Origin: Mycolicibacterium tusciae
GTDB lineage: Bacteria > Actinomycetota > Actinomycetes > Mycobacteriales > Mycobacteriaceae
Assembly: GCF_002086795.1 (NCBI RefSeq)
Contig: NZ_MVIM01000023.1
Span: forward strand, 1 to 56,816
DNA length: 56,816 bases
Reading direction: 5' to 3'
Every line of letters begins with the position of its first letter. Positions within the stretch are counted from its first letter, which is position 1. Made by a program: the position numbers and the translations under genes. Below, piece after piece: positions 49,412 through 56,816 of this stretch. The notes under the pieces were generated by a model that was not told the DNA's origin, made no database searches, and was given only the letters and a program-made list of their open reading frames with translations.

Positions 49412-51135
49412 TAGTATTCGGGACCGTCCTCCGCTTCGGTCTTCTGGAGTGCGAGGCGGATCCGCTGGGTGTCCTCTCGTGTCCAGCCGTCGGGCGGCGC
49501 GACGGCGGCCCAGCCGTCGAGCACATAGTCGCCGTAGTTGTGCCCGTGCCCAGCCGGGACCGATCCGGCGTTGGTCATGTCGACGGCGACCTGCCAGAAC
49601 GTGATGATCGGATACCACCGCATCGACGCCGTGCGGTCACGGCCCGGGGGTTCCCGCAGCCAGTCGGGCCTGCTGAAAAGGAGGTCCTCGGACCACCACA
49701 CGACCGGATCCGACGGGTGCTGCATGAACAGCACACGCGTTCCCTCCCAGGGCTTTTCCCCTTCAGTGGCGATCTGTTGGGCATCGGTGGCCTCGGAGAA
49801 CCGCACCGTCCGGCCGTTGTCGTAACGCGGCCGGACCTCAGGGGTACCCGGATCGCGACGCTCGGTGATCGCGCTCCACAACGGACTGGCATTCGGCGGG
49901 CCGACCCACAGCACCGACGAGAAGCCCATTTCGGCGATATCGGGTAGCCACGCGAACGCGCCCTGGCCGGCCATCGAGCCGAGGCTTTCGCCGTAGAGCA
50001 ATAGCTTCGGTCTCCGGTCCGGTGGCAGCTTCGCCCAGCGTTCGTGAATGGCGTCGATCATCATGCGGCCGGATTCCATGGACTTCTGCTGGTCGCCCAG
50101 GAACGAGATCCAGCTCGGCAGATACGAATACTGCGAGCCGACCAGCGCGGTGTCGCCGTTGTACATCATCTCCAGCGACCGCGCGGCGACCGGGTTGATC
50201 CACCCGGTGCCGGTGGTCGGGATGACCACCAGCAGCTCGCGCTCGAACGCTCCGGTTCGCTCCAGTTCGCTGAGCAACACCGCCATTCGCTGTTCGTCGG
50301 TGTCGGCGGTCTGCAGGCCGACGTAGGCGCGGATGGGCTCCTTGGCGGGCCGACCGTTGAGTTCGGTCAGCTCCGCGGCATCGGGTCCGGTCGCGACAAA
50401 ATTGCGGCCCTGATACCCCAGCGTCTCCCACGGCGCGAAAGAGTCTGGGCTGCCGGACTTTTCGGGTTCCAGGGGCTGGACGATCCCGGGCCGTGTGGTG
50501 AAGTTCTGCGGCTGGAACACCCGGTTCGAGGCGGTGAGAAAGCCACGGACGAGGACACCGTTGATCAGCGTGATCGTCAACACGACGACGATCGCGGTGC
50601 CGATGAACAAGGCGACCTCGTCGTTGAGTCGCCAACGCCGGATGAAGAACCGCGCCATCGACTTGATCAAGTCGATCAGCACCCGGGTGGCGCCCACGCA
50701 CGCGCCACCGGCCAGCACCGCGATGATCAGTGTCCTCAGGTATCCGAGCGTCGTGGGCCCTTCGATACCCACCACCGCCGACACCTGGCGCTGCCATTCG
50801 GCGGCCGGGATCAGCATCAGCACACTCGCCGCGATCGCCAGCATCACCGTCGCGGTCTTGAACACGTACTGCACCCGCCTCGACGGCGGCCAACCCTTGC
50901 GCCGGCGAATCACGAAGCGGCGGAACAATCTCCAAGCGAATACGCCGATGCCGTAGCCGATGGCCGCATTCAGCCCGCCGATGAGACCCTGGAACAGCCA
51001 GTCTCTGGGCAACAGCGAGGGTGTCAGGCTCAGGCAGAAAAACAGTGCACCAAAAGCGATTCCGACGAAGTCGAGCCGGACCAGGCTCCATGCCCAGACA
51101 TAGAAGGGGTGTCGTTCGCGGTTCTGCGCAATCAC
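49411..51135 (-). CDS. Membrane alpha/beta-hydrolase (DUF2319 / Abhydrolase_9)
   Basis: 574 residues. The N-terminal half has about five to six membrane helices (to about 210); the C-terminal half has the hydrolase domain with GRNFVATG, the nucleophile elbow LLYGESLGSMAG (Ser at about 370) and the terminal catalytic His near PAGHGHNYGD. This is the large mycobacterial DUF2319 family of putative lipases/esterases acting at the membrane. GTG start overlaps the purL stop in GTGA; the CPBP gene follows in the same manner. Confidence 0.87.
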   Translation of the reverse strand: MIAQNRERHPFYVWAWSLVRLDFVGIAFGALFFCLSLTPSLLPRDWLFQGLIGGLNAAIGYGIGVFAWRLFRRFVIRRRKGWPPSRRVQYVFKTATVMLAIAASVLMLIPAAEWQRQVSAVVGIEGPTTLGYLRTLIIAVLAGGACVGATRVLIDLIKSMARFFIRRWRLNDEVALFIGTAIVVVLTITLINGVLVRGFLTASNRVFQPQNFTTRPGIVQPLEPEKSGSPDSFAPWETLGYQGRNFVATGPDAAELTELNGRPAKEPIRAYVGLQTADTDEQRMAVLLSELERTGAFERELLVVIPTTGTGWINPVAARSLEMMYNGDTALVGSQYSYLPSWISFLGDQQKSMESGRMMIDAIHERWAKLPPDRRPKLLLYGESLGSMAGQGAFAWLPDIAEMGFSSVLWVGPPNASPLWSAITERRDPGTPEVRPRYDNGRTVRFSEATDAQQIATEGEKPWEGTRVLFMQHPSDPVVWWSEDLLFSRPDWLREPPGRDRTASMRWYPIITFWQVAVDMTNAGSVPAGHGHNYGDYVLDGWAAVAPPDGWTREDTQRIRLALQKTEAEDGPEY

Positions 51136-53441
51136 CCGAACAACCCGGGAAGCACGCCCTCCGACGTGCTTCGCAGGTCCTCCAGACTGGCGGTGAACAG
51201 GCCCTGCACCTCGACAGCGGCCTCTCCCTCTCGTGGTCCGGGGTCGACGACACCGATCCGGGTGGCCGGCAGTCCGCGCGCCTCACACATAGCGACGAAG
51301 CGGCTCTCCTCGGTCCGTGGCACGGCCACCAGCACCCGGCCCGTCGACTCCGAGAAGAGGAAGGAAAACGGGTCAGAATTTTCGGGAACGACGATGCGAC
51401 AACCGGTTTCGCCGGTCAGCGCGGCCTCGACCACGGCCTGCATCAGCCCGCCCTCCGACAGATCGTGCGCTGCCGACACCAGCCCGTCACGCGATGCCGC
51501 GGCCAAAACGTCGGCCAGCAGCATCTCCCGGTCCAGGTCGACCTTCGGCGGCAGTCCACCCAGGTGGTCGCCGGTGACCTGCGCCCAGATCGAGCCGTCG
51601 AACTCGTCGCGGGTGTCGCCGAGCAGGATCAGGGTCTCGCCGGGTTCGGCGCCAAGCCCGGTCGGGATGCGACGCTTCACGTCGTCGATGACGCCGAGCA
51701 CACCGACGACCGGGGTCGGCAGAATTGCTGTGGTCCCGGTCTGGTTGTAGAAGCTGACGTTGCCGCCGGTGACCGGAATACCCAGCTTCGCAGCGCCATC
51801 GGCGAGTCCGCGGACCGCCTGGCTGAACTGCCACATGACTCCCGGATCCTCCGGCGAGCCGAAGTTGAGGCAGTTGGTGACCGCCACCGGTGTGGCGCCG
51901 GTGACCGCGACGTTGCGGTACGCCTCGGCCAGCGCGAGTTGCGCACCGGTGTACGGGTCGAGCGCGGTGTAGCGGCCCGAGGCGTCGGTCGAGATCGCGA
52001 TGCCACGGCCGGAGGCCTCGTCGACACGCAGCACTCCGCCGTCGGCGTTCTCGGCGAGGACGGTGTTGCCGCGGACGTAGCGGTCGTACTGCTCGGTGAT
52101 GTAGGCGCGGCTACACAGATGCGGACTGCCAAGCATCGCGAAGAGCGTCGCGCGCAGTTCGTCGCCGGTGGACGGCCGTGGCAGTTTCGCCGAGGTGTCG
52201 GCGTTCAGCGCGTCCTGGGTACCGGGGCGCTCGACGGGGCGCTCGTAGACAGGTCCCTCGTGGGCGACTGTGCGTGGCGGCACGTCGACGACGGTTTCGC
52301 CGTGCCAGGTGATTTCGAGGCGGTCCCCGTCGGTGACTTCACCGATCACGGTCGCCAGCACGTCCCACTTGCGGCAGACCGTCATGAACGCGTCGACGTT
52401 GTCGGGTGTGACAACCGCGCACATCCGCTCCTGGGACTCGCTCGACAGGATCTCCGCAGGGGTCATGTTCGCGGCGCGCAGCGGGACGGTATCCAGTTCG
52501 ATCCGCATACCACCGTCACCGGCTGATGCGAGTTCCGATGTGGCACAGGATAATCCGGCACCACCGAGGTCCTGAATGCCGACCACCAGATCGGCGGCGT
52601 ACAGCTCGAGGCAGCACTCGATGAGGACTTTCTCCATGAACGGGTCGCCCACCTGAACCGAGGGCAGCTTCTTGCGCCCCGCGGCGCCGCTCTCGTCGCC
52701 GCCGAAAGTGTCCGACGCGAGCACGGACACGCCGCCGATGCCGTCGAGCCCGGTGCGCGCACCGAACAGGATGATCTTGTTTCCGGTCCCCGAGGCGAAC
52801 GCCAGGTGCAGGTCCTCCTTCCGAAGCACCCCCACGCACAGGGCGTTCACCAACGGGTTGCCCGCGTAGGAGGCGTCGAACACGGTCTCGCCGCCGATGT
52901 TCGGCAGGCCCAGCGAGTTGCCGTACCCGCCGATGCCGCGGACGACCCCGTCGACGACGCGGCGGGTGTCCATCGCGTCGGCCGCGCCGAATCGCAGCTG
53001 GTCCATCACCGCCACCGGACGCGCGCCCATGGCCATGATGTCGCGCACGATGCCGCCGACCCCGGTGGCCGCACCCTGATAGGGCTCGATGTAGGACGGG
53101 TGGTTGTGGGACTCCACCTTGAACGTGGCCGCCCACCCGTCGCCGATGTCCACGACGCCGGCGTTCTCGCCAATGCCGGCAAGTAACCCGGCACGCATCG
53201 CCTCGGTCGTGGTCTCACCGAAATAGCGCAGGTGCACCTTCGACGACTTGTAGGAGCAGTGTTCGCTCCACATCACCGAGTACATCGCCAGCTCAGCGTC
53301 GGTGGGCCGACGGCCGAGGATCTCGCGGATCCGCTGGTACTCGTCGTCCTTGAGGCCCAGCTCGCGGTGCGGCTGAGGCTGGTCGGGGGTGGCGGTGGCG
53401 TGTTCGACGGTGTCGAGGGCGTGGGTTAGCTCCGACGTCAC
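51132..53441 (-). CDS. purL: Phosphoribosylformylglycinamidine synthase subunit PurL
   Basis: 769 residues, the small PurL of the PurLQS system. GTG start. SVMWSEHCSYKSSK (about 54-67), FKVESHNHPSYIEPYQGAATGVGG (ATP site), and GGNVSFYNQT in the second half are diagnostic. It converts FGAR to FGAM with glutamine-derived ammonia from PurQ. purQ and purS are not in the window. First gene of a run purL-hydrolase-CPBP with overlapping stops and starts. Confidence 0.97.
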   Translation of the reverse strand: MTSELTHALDTVEHATATPDQPQPHRELGLKDDEYQRIREILGRRPTDAELAMYSVMWSEHCSYKSSKVHLRYFGETTTEAMRAGLLAGIGENAGVVDIGDGWAATFKVESHNHPSYIEPYQGAATGVGGIVRDIMAMGARPVAVMDQLRFGAADAMDTRRVVDGVVRGIGGYGNSLGLPNIGGETVFDASYAGNPLVNALCVGVLRKEDLHLAFASGTGNKIILFGARTGLDGIGGVSVLASDTFGGDESGAAGRKKLPSVQVGDPFMEKVLIECCLELYAADLVVGIQDLGGAGLSCATSELASAGDGGMRIELDTVPLRAANMTPAEILSSESQERMCAVVTPDNVDAFMTVCRKWDVLATVIGEVTDGDRLEITWHGETVVDVPPRTVAHEGPVYERPVERPGTQDALNADTSAKLPRPSTGDELRATLFAMLGSPHLCSRAYITEQYDRYVRGNTVLAENADGGVLRVDEASGRGIAISTDASGRYTALDPYTGAQLALAEAYRNVAVTGATPVAVTNCLNFGSPEDPGVMWQFSQAVRGLADGAAKLGIPVTGGNVSFYNQTGTTAILPTPVVGVLGVIDDVKRRIPTGLGAEPGETLILLGDTRDEFDGSIWAQVTGDHLGGLPPKVDLDREMLLADVLAAASRDGLVSAAHDLSEGGLMQAVVEAALTGETGCRIVVPENSDPFSFLFSESTGRVLVAVPRTEESRFVAMCEARGLPATRIGVVDPGPREGEAAVEVQGLFTASLEDLRSTSEGVLPGLFG

Positions 53442-53477
53442 CCGGCCAGTCTAGTTTGCGATCCGGCGGAAACGCCG

Positions 53478-53825
53478 TCAGCCGCCCGCGACGCAGAAGG
53501 CGTTGCCTTCGGGGTCGGCCATGACGACCCAATCGAACTCCGGCCCGAAGCTGTTCCGCGCCGTCTCCCGCGCGCCCAGGCCGATCAGCCGCGCCACCTC
53601 GGCCTCCTTGTCGGCGGCGTGGAAGTCCAGGTGGACCTTGTTCTTGCCCGGTGTGGGATCGGGCACGCGCTGGAAGCCCAGAGCCGGCCGGCCTTCGCTG
53701 CTGACCATGACGAATTCACCTGGTGCAACGGCATTTACGTCGCCTCCCGCGGCGCGCGCCCACCAGTCGGCGAGGGCGTCAGGGTCGGCGCAGTCGAACG
53801 TGATCATCTCCACCTTGAGTGCCAT
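53478..53825 (-). CDS. VOC family protein
   Basis: 115 residues from ATG 53825. A glyoxalase/VOC fold: MALKVEMITFDCADPDALADWW, KVHLDFHAADKEAEV and WVVMADPEGNAFCV. Metal ligands His (HLDFH) and Glu may be present, but the family has many binding-only members. Upstream alternative start adds only 10 unsupported residues. Function unknown. Confidence 0.85.
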   Translation of the reverse strand: MALKVEMITFDCADPDALADWWARAAGGDVNAVAPGEFVMVSSEGRPALGFQRVPDPTPGKNKVHLDFHAADKEAEVARLIGLGARETARNSFGPEFDWVVMADPEGNAFCVAGG

Positions 53826-53912
53826 GGGGCTGACCCTAGAGCAGCCGGGCGACAAGGGCGCTTACGTCTGGCGTAATTGAGCGGCGCCGCGTTCACCCCG
53901 CACGCTTGGTCC

Positions 53913-54305
53913 ATGACCGAGACACAAACCCAACCGAAGTTCAGTTCCGAGATGTGGGCCGCGTTCTGGGCGGCACCCGACGAGTCGCGCATCGGCGACA
54001 TCCTGGCCGACGACATCGTCGGCTACTGGCAGGGTGAGCCGAAGCCGGTGCACGGTCGCGAGGCCTACACCGCGAAGATCGTCGAGCTCATCACCGCCGT
54101 ACCCGACCTGCGACTCGAGCTGCTGGACAGCGCGACTATCGACGGCGATGTCCCCGGCGAACAGCTGGTGTATCTGCACTACGTCGGCCAGGGCACCGGG
54201 CCTGAGGGTCCGATCGCGATCCGCGGTCTGGACCGGGTCCGCGCCCGCGACGGCGTGGTCGTGGAGAACGTCATCCGCTACGACCTGGTCGACACCGCCT
54301 CCTGA
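53913..54305 (+). CDS. SnoaL-like / NTF2-fold protein
   Basis: 130 residues from ATG 53913 (MTETQTQPKFSSEMWAAFW). DIVGYWQGEPKPVHGREAYTAKI is the characteristic SnoaL core where His contacts ligand. Independent of the similar protein at 2993. Probably an enzyme of the ketosteroid isomerase-like group or a ligand-binding protein. A long imperfect inverted repeat follows 24 bp after the stop. Confidence 0.82.
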   Translation: MTETQTQPKFSSEMWAAFWAAPDESRIGDILADDIVGYWQGEPKPVHGREAYTAKIVELITAVPDLRLELLDSATIDGDVPGEQLVYLHYVGQGTGPEGPIAIRGLDRVRARDGVVVENVIRYDLVDTAS

Positions 54306-54328
54306 GGCGACTGAGCACGGCAGGGGCA

Positions 54329-54400
54329 ATCGCAATGTCAGCCTGACGACGCAGACATGGATATATATGCACGGAGCGGCTGTCAGGGTGACATTGCGAT
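54329..54400. repeat. 19-bp inverted repeat between convergent genes
   Basis: Left arm 54329-54347 (ATCGCAATGTCAGCCTGAC), right arm 54382-54400 its complement with one mismatch, separated by 34 bp that contain ATATATAT. It lies between a plus-strand and a minus-strand gene. It could be a bidirectional terminator of transcription, or a copy of a small dispersed repeat (MITE-like). No T-run follows the stem. Confidence 0.65.
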
Positions 54401-54423
54401 CGGCCCGCGATGTGCACGCCGAC

Positions 54424-55680
54424 TCAGGCCGGGGACAGGAAAGCCCCCAGCGCAGCGGCGTACGCCGCGACGTCGTGGGCACCCATCACTTCACGCGCCG
54501 AGTGCATGGCCAACTGGGCGGCACCCACGTCGACTGTCGGGATGCCGGTGCGCGCCGACGTCATCGGTCCGATCGTGGAACCGCACGGCAGATCGGCCCG
54601 ATGTTCGTAGCGCTGCAACGGCACATCGGCCTGAGCGCACGCGACCGCGAACGCCGCCGCCGTCCGCCCGTCGGTCGCGTAGCGGAGGTTCGGCTGCACC
54701 TTGAGCACGGGTCCGGCGTTGACCTCGATGAGGTGGCCGGGTTCGTGACGTTCGGGGTAGTTCGGGTGCGTGGCATGCGCCATGTCGCCCGACGCCACCA
54801 TCGAGCCCGGCATCCGGCGCAGGAATTCCTCGCGACCACCGCCGGCGGCCAGCGTGATGCGTTCCAACACGGTGAGCAGCAGCTCGGATTGGGCGCCGTG
54901 GTCGGACTGCGAGCCGACCTCTTCGTGATCGAACAGCGCGAGCACGGGCACATGGCCGCGCGGCTCGGCGGCGAGGAAGCCCTCGAGACCGGCGTAGCAG
55001 GTCGCCTGGTTGTCCAGCCGCGGCGCGCTGAGAAGTTCGTCTCCGGCACCCGCGAGGGTCGACGGGGTGAGGTCGTGGGTCATCAGGTCCGCACCCAAGA
55101 CGTCGGACATGGCGACGCCGGCGCGGTCGGCGACGTAGCCGAGGAAGGACCGGGTCCCGCTGCCGACGCCCCACACGGCGTTGACGTGGCGCTGGGGGTT
55201 CAGCTCGACTGCCTTGCGGTCCTCGGCGAGATGGATGGCCAGCTGCGGTACGCGCAAGATGGGCTCGTCGATGCGGATCAGGTGGTGCTCGATCGCGTCG
55301 CCGGCGCGGACGGACAGCCGCCCGCTGATGCCGAGGTCACGGTCCAGCCAAGAGTTGAGCCACGCCCCGCCGTACGGCTGCAGCGCGACGACCTGCCAGC
55401 CCGAGACGAAGCGGTCGGGATGCTGTTTGACACGCAGATTCGGGCTGTCGGTGTGGCCGCCGACGATCCGAAAAGGCGCCGACGGGCCGGTCTCGGCCCT
55501 CCAGGCGACCATCGATCCCGCCCGCAGCGTGAAGAACCGGCCCTCGGCTTGCCATCCATCGCCTTCGTTCAGCTCGGTGAAGCCGGCGGCGCGCAATCGG
55601 TCGGCCGCCGTCTCGCAGACATGGAACGGCGACGGCGAAGCGTCGATGAACTCACACAGGCCCTGCGGACTAGCCGACAT
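54424..55680 (-). CDS. pepC: M18 family aminopeptidase
   Basis: 418 residues. Di-zinc aminopeptidase: first metal His in RIVGGHTDSPNLRVK (about 93-98), bridging Asp in LSAPRLDNQATCYA, Glu pair in FDHEEVGS, and the C-terminal His in PTVDVGAAQLAMHSARE. It removes acidic or other N-terminal residues from peptides in the cytosol. Position matches Rv0800 of M. tuberculosis. Divergent from the DyP peroxidase gene with about 52 bp between. Confidence 0.95.
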   Translation of the reverse strand: MSASPQGLCEFIDASPSPFHVCETAADRLRAAGFTELNEGDGWQAEGRFFTLRAGSMVAWRAETGPSAPFRIVGGHTDSPNLRVKQHPDRFVSGWQVVALQPYGGAWLNSWLDRDLGISGRLSVRAGDAIEHHLIRIDEPILRVPQLAIHLAEDRKAVELNPQRHVNAVWGVGSGTRSFLGYVADRAGVAMSDVLGADLMTHDLTPSTLAGAGDELLSAPRLDNQATCYAGLEGFLAAEPRGHVPVLALFDHEEVGSQSDHGAQSELLLTVLERITLAAGGGREEFLRRMPGSMVASGDMAHATHPNYPERHEPGHLIEVNAGPVLKVQPNLRYATDGRTAAAFAVACAQADVPLQRYEHRADLPCGSTIGPMTSARTGIPTVDVGAAQLAMHSAREVMGAHDVAAYAAALGAFLSPA

Positions 55681-55732
55681 GGTTGTTCATCTTCGCCGAT
55701 CATCGACGCCGATCTTGAATTAGGGTCGTGTG

Positions 55733-56794
55733 GTGCCCGCACCACTGCCGCAGCCGGTCACGGCGCCGCTCACACCTGCGGCCATCTTCCTGGTGGTGAC
55801 CATCGACGAAGGCGGCGAGGCAGCCGTGCACGACGGGCTCGGAGATATCGCCGGACTCGTGCGTGCGGTCGGTTTCCGCGACCCCGACAAGCACCTATCG
55901 GTGGTGACGTCGATCGGCTCGGACGCGTGGGACCGGCTCTTCTCTGGGCCGCGGCCGGCGGAGTTGACCCCCTTCATCGGGTTGTCCGGCCCACGCCACC
56001 ACGCGCCGTCGACGCCAGGGGACCTGCTGTTGCACATCAAGGCGATGTCGTTGGACATGTGTTTCGAGTTGGCGGGCCGGATCGTCAAGGCGCTGGGCGC
56101 TGTCACCGTCGTCGACGAGACGCACGGGTTCCGCTTCTTCGACAACCGCGATCTACTTGGGTTCGTCGACGGCACCGAGAATCCCGAGGGCCCACTTGCG
56201 GTGTCCGCTACCGAGATCGGCGATGAGGATCCCGATTTCGCCGGTGGCTGCTATGTGCACGTGCAGAAGTACGTCCACGACATGTCGTCGTGGGATTCGT
56301 TGTCGGTCACCGAGCAGGAACTGGTCATCGGACGCAGCAAGCTCGAGGACATCGAGATGGCCGACGACGTCAAGCCGGCGAACTCGCACATCGCACTGAA
56401 CGTCATCGAGGACGAGGACGGCACCGAACTGAAGATCGTGCGGCACAACATGCCGTTCGGTGAGATCGGAAAAGACGAATACGGAACGTACTTCATCGGT
56501 TACTCGCGAACGGCCGCGGTAACCGAGCAGATGCTTTCCAACATGTTCCTCGGTGATCCGCCAGGCAACACCGACCACATCCTGGAGTTCTCCACTGCCA
56601 TCACCGGCGGGAAGTTCTTCACGCCGATCGTCGATTTTCTCAACGACCCTCCTCCGCTTCCGGATTCGGAGGCAACACAAGACGTGCCCGCCGTTGCCGG
56701 TGTGCCCGTCGGGGACGGCTCGTTGGGCATCGGCAGCCTGAAAGGACTCTCAATGAAGAAGTCAAGCAGCCGTCGTCGTGGTGACGGGGGGTGA
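55733..56794 (+). CDS. DyP-type peroxidase with encapsulin cargo-loading tail
   Basis: 353 residues from GTG 55733; TAGGGT (55721-55726) 6 nt upstream suggests a leaderless start there, with an overlapping GTG at 55730 as alternative. The GXXDG motif is GFVDGTENP (about 146-154, catalytic Asp); the proximal haem His is in VRHNMPFGE. The C-terminus carries DGSLGIGSLKGLSM, the LxIGSLKG cargo peptide that docks the enzyme inside encapsulin nanocompartments, then a basic tail. In mycobacteria the encapsulin gene (cfp29) lies directly downstream, just beyond this window. It protects against oxidative and acid stress. Confidence 0.96.
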   Translation: MPAPLPQPVTAPLTPAAIFLVVTIDEGGEAAVHDGLGDIAGLVRAVGFRDPDKHLSVVTSIGSDAWDRLFSGPRPAELTPFIGLSGPRHHAPSTPGDLLLHIKAMSLDMCFELAGRIVKALGAVTVVDETHGFRFFDNRDLLGFVDGTENPEGPLAVSATEIGDEDPDFAGGCYVHVQKYVHDMSSWDSLSVTEQELVIGRSKLEDIEMADDVKPANSHIALNVIEDEDGTELKIVRHNMPFGEIGKDEYGTYFIGYSRTAAVTEQMLSNMFLGDPPGNTDHILEFSTAITGGKFFTPIVDFLNDPPPLPDSEATQDVPAVAGVPVGDGSLGIGSLKGLSMKKSSSRRRGDGG

Positions 56795-56816
56795 ATCAGG
56801 TTGCCAGGTGCGGTTG

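Noticed and set aside
49838..51286. 482-codon minus-strand frame
   Set aside because: A frame-shifted shadow of the DUF2319 hydrolase, which has full domain support.
54034..56226. 730-codon open frame on the plus strand
   Set aside because: Mostly antisense to pepC and out of frame with SnoaL and DyP genes; composition is Arg/Pro/Ser-rich with no domain.

Overview
The window is high-GC actinobacterial DNA, almost certainly from a fast-growing Mycobacterium/Mycolicibacterium. Evidence includes mycothiol synthase, GlnR, a DesA1-type acyl-ACP desaturase, an LmeA-type protein, an F420-dependent PPOX enzyme, SseC/DUF1416, an Mce-family protein, and a DyP peroxidase with an encapsulin-loading tail. 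From recalled gene order, about 12.9-56.8 kb follows the M. tuberculosis Rv0824c-Rv0799c segment (desA1, dus, LytR-CpsA-Psr, phoU, pstB, mshD, glnR, lmeA, thiX, cysA2, sseC, Rv0813c-like, pabC-like, ygfZ, DUF3073, purM, purF, purL, pepC, DyP), with several insertions.

Layout. 0-13 kb is an accessory/catabolic segment: a clipped HNH endonuclease end; a TetR regulator with a 22-bp operator present twice; a small plus-strand set (DUF2834, SnoaL-like, MBL hydrolase, MDR reductase); a minus-strand operon of P450, alpha/beta hydrolase and SDR with 4-bp overlaps; four tRNAs (Phe, Asp, Glu minus; Lys plus); a polytopic Ser/Thr kinase with DFN in place of DFG; a DUF2236 oxygenase facing a second TetR gene; and two related small secreted proteins. 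14-19 kb holds desA1-dus, an LCP cell-wall ligase and phoU. 19.4-23.3 kb is the minus-strand pstS-pstC-pstA-pstB operon, with a direct-repeat Pho/RegX3-type box upstream and a bidirectional terminator facing phoU.

23.5-31.5 kb is an arsenic/metalloid island placed between pstS and mshD. It has an ArsR-phosphatase fusion, two more ArsC proteins, an ACR3 efflux pump, two ArsR repressors with recognisable operators, two ArsI/CadI dioxygenase-like proteins, a SigZ-like sigma factor with a Cys-rich tail and an ArsO-like flavoprotein. Arsenate would be reduced, arsenite exported, and organoarsenicals cleaved. Placing these genes beside the phosphate importer and mycothiol synthase makes physiological sense, because arsenate enters through phosphate uptake and actinobacterial ArsC uses mycothiol.

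31.5-37.5 kb carries glnR-mshD, lmeA-thiX and a sulfur operon (DUF4395, cysA2, sseC). The sulfur operon is preceded by a leaderless 30-codon ORF ending in a polycysteine tract, the hallmark of a cysteine-responsive attenuator. A leaderless 32-residue membrane protein then leads into a nitrobindin-like gene. 38.4-38.6 kb holds a candidate structured RNA with an unusually long Shine-Dalgarno sequence, a 12-codon ORF and several stems. 38.6-56.8 kb is folate/Fe-S (pabC, ygfZ) and purine (purM, purF, purL) housekeeping interspersed with secreted, Mce, SDR, CPBP, DUF2319 and VOC genes, and ends in pepC and a DyP peroxidase. Many genes here have a TANNNT box 6-8 bp before the start codon, suggesting leaderless transcripts. 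No CRISPR array, rRNA, intact insertion sequence or prophage was seen.
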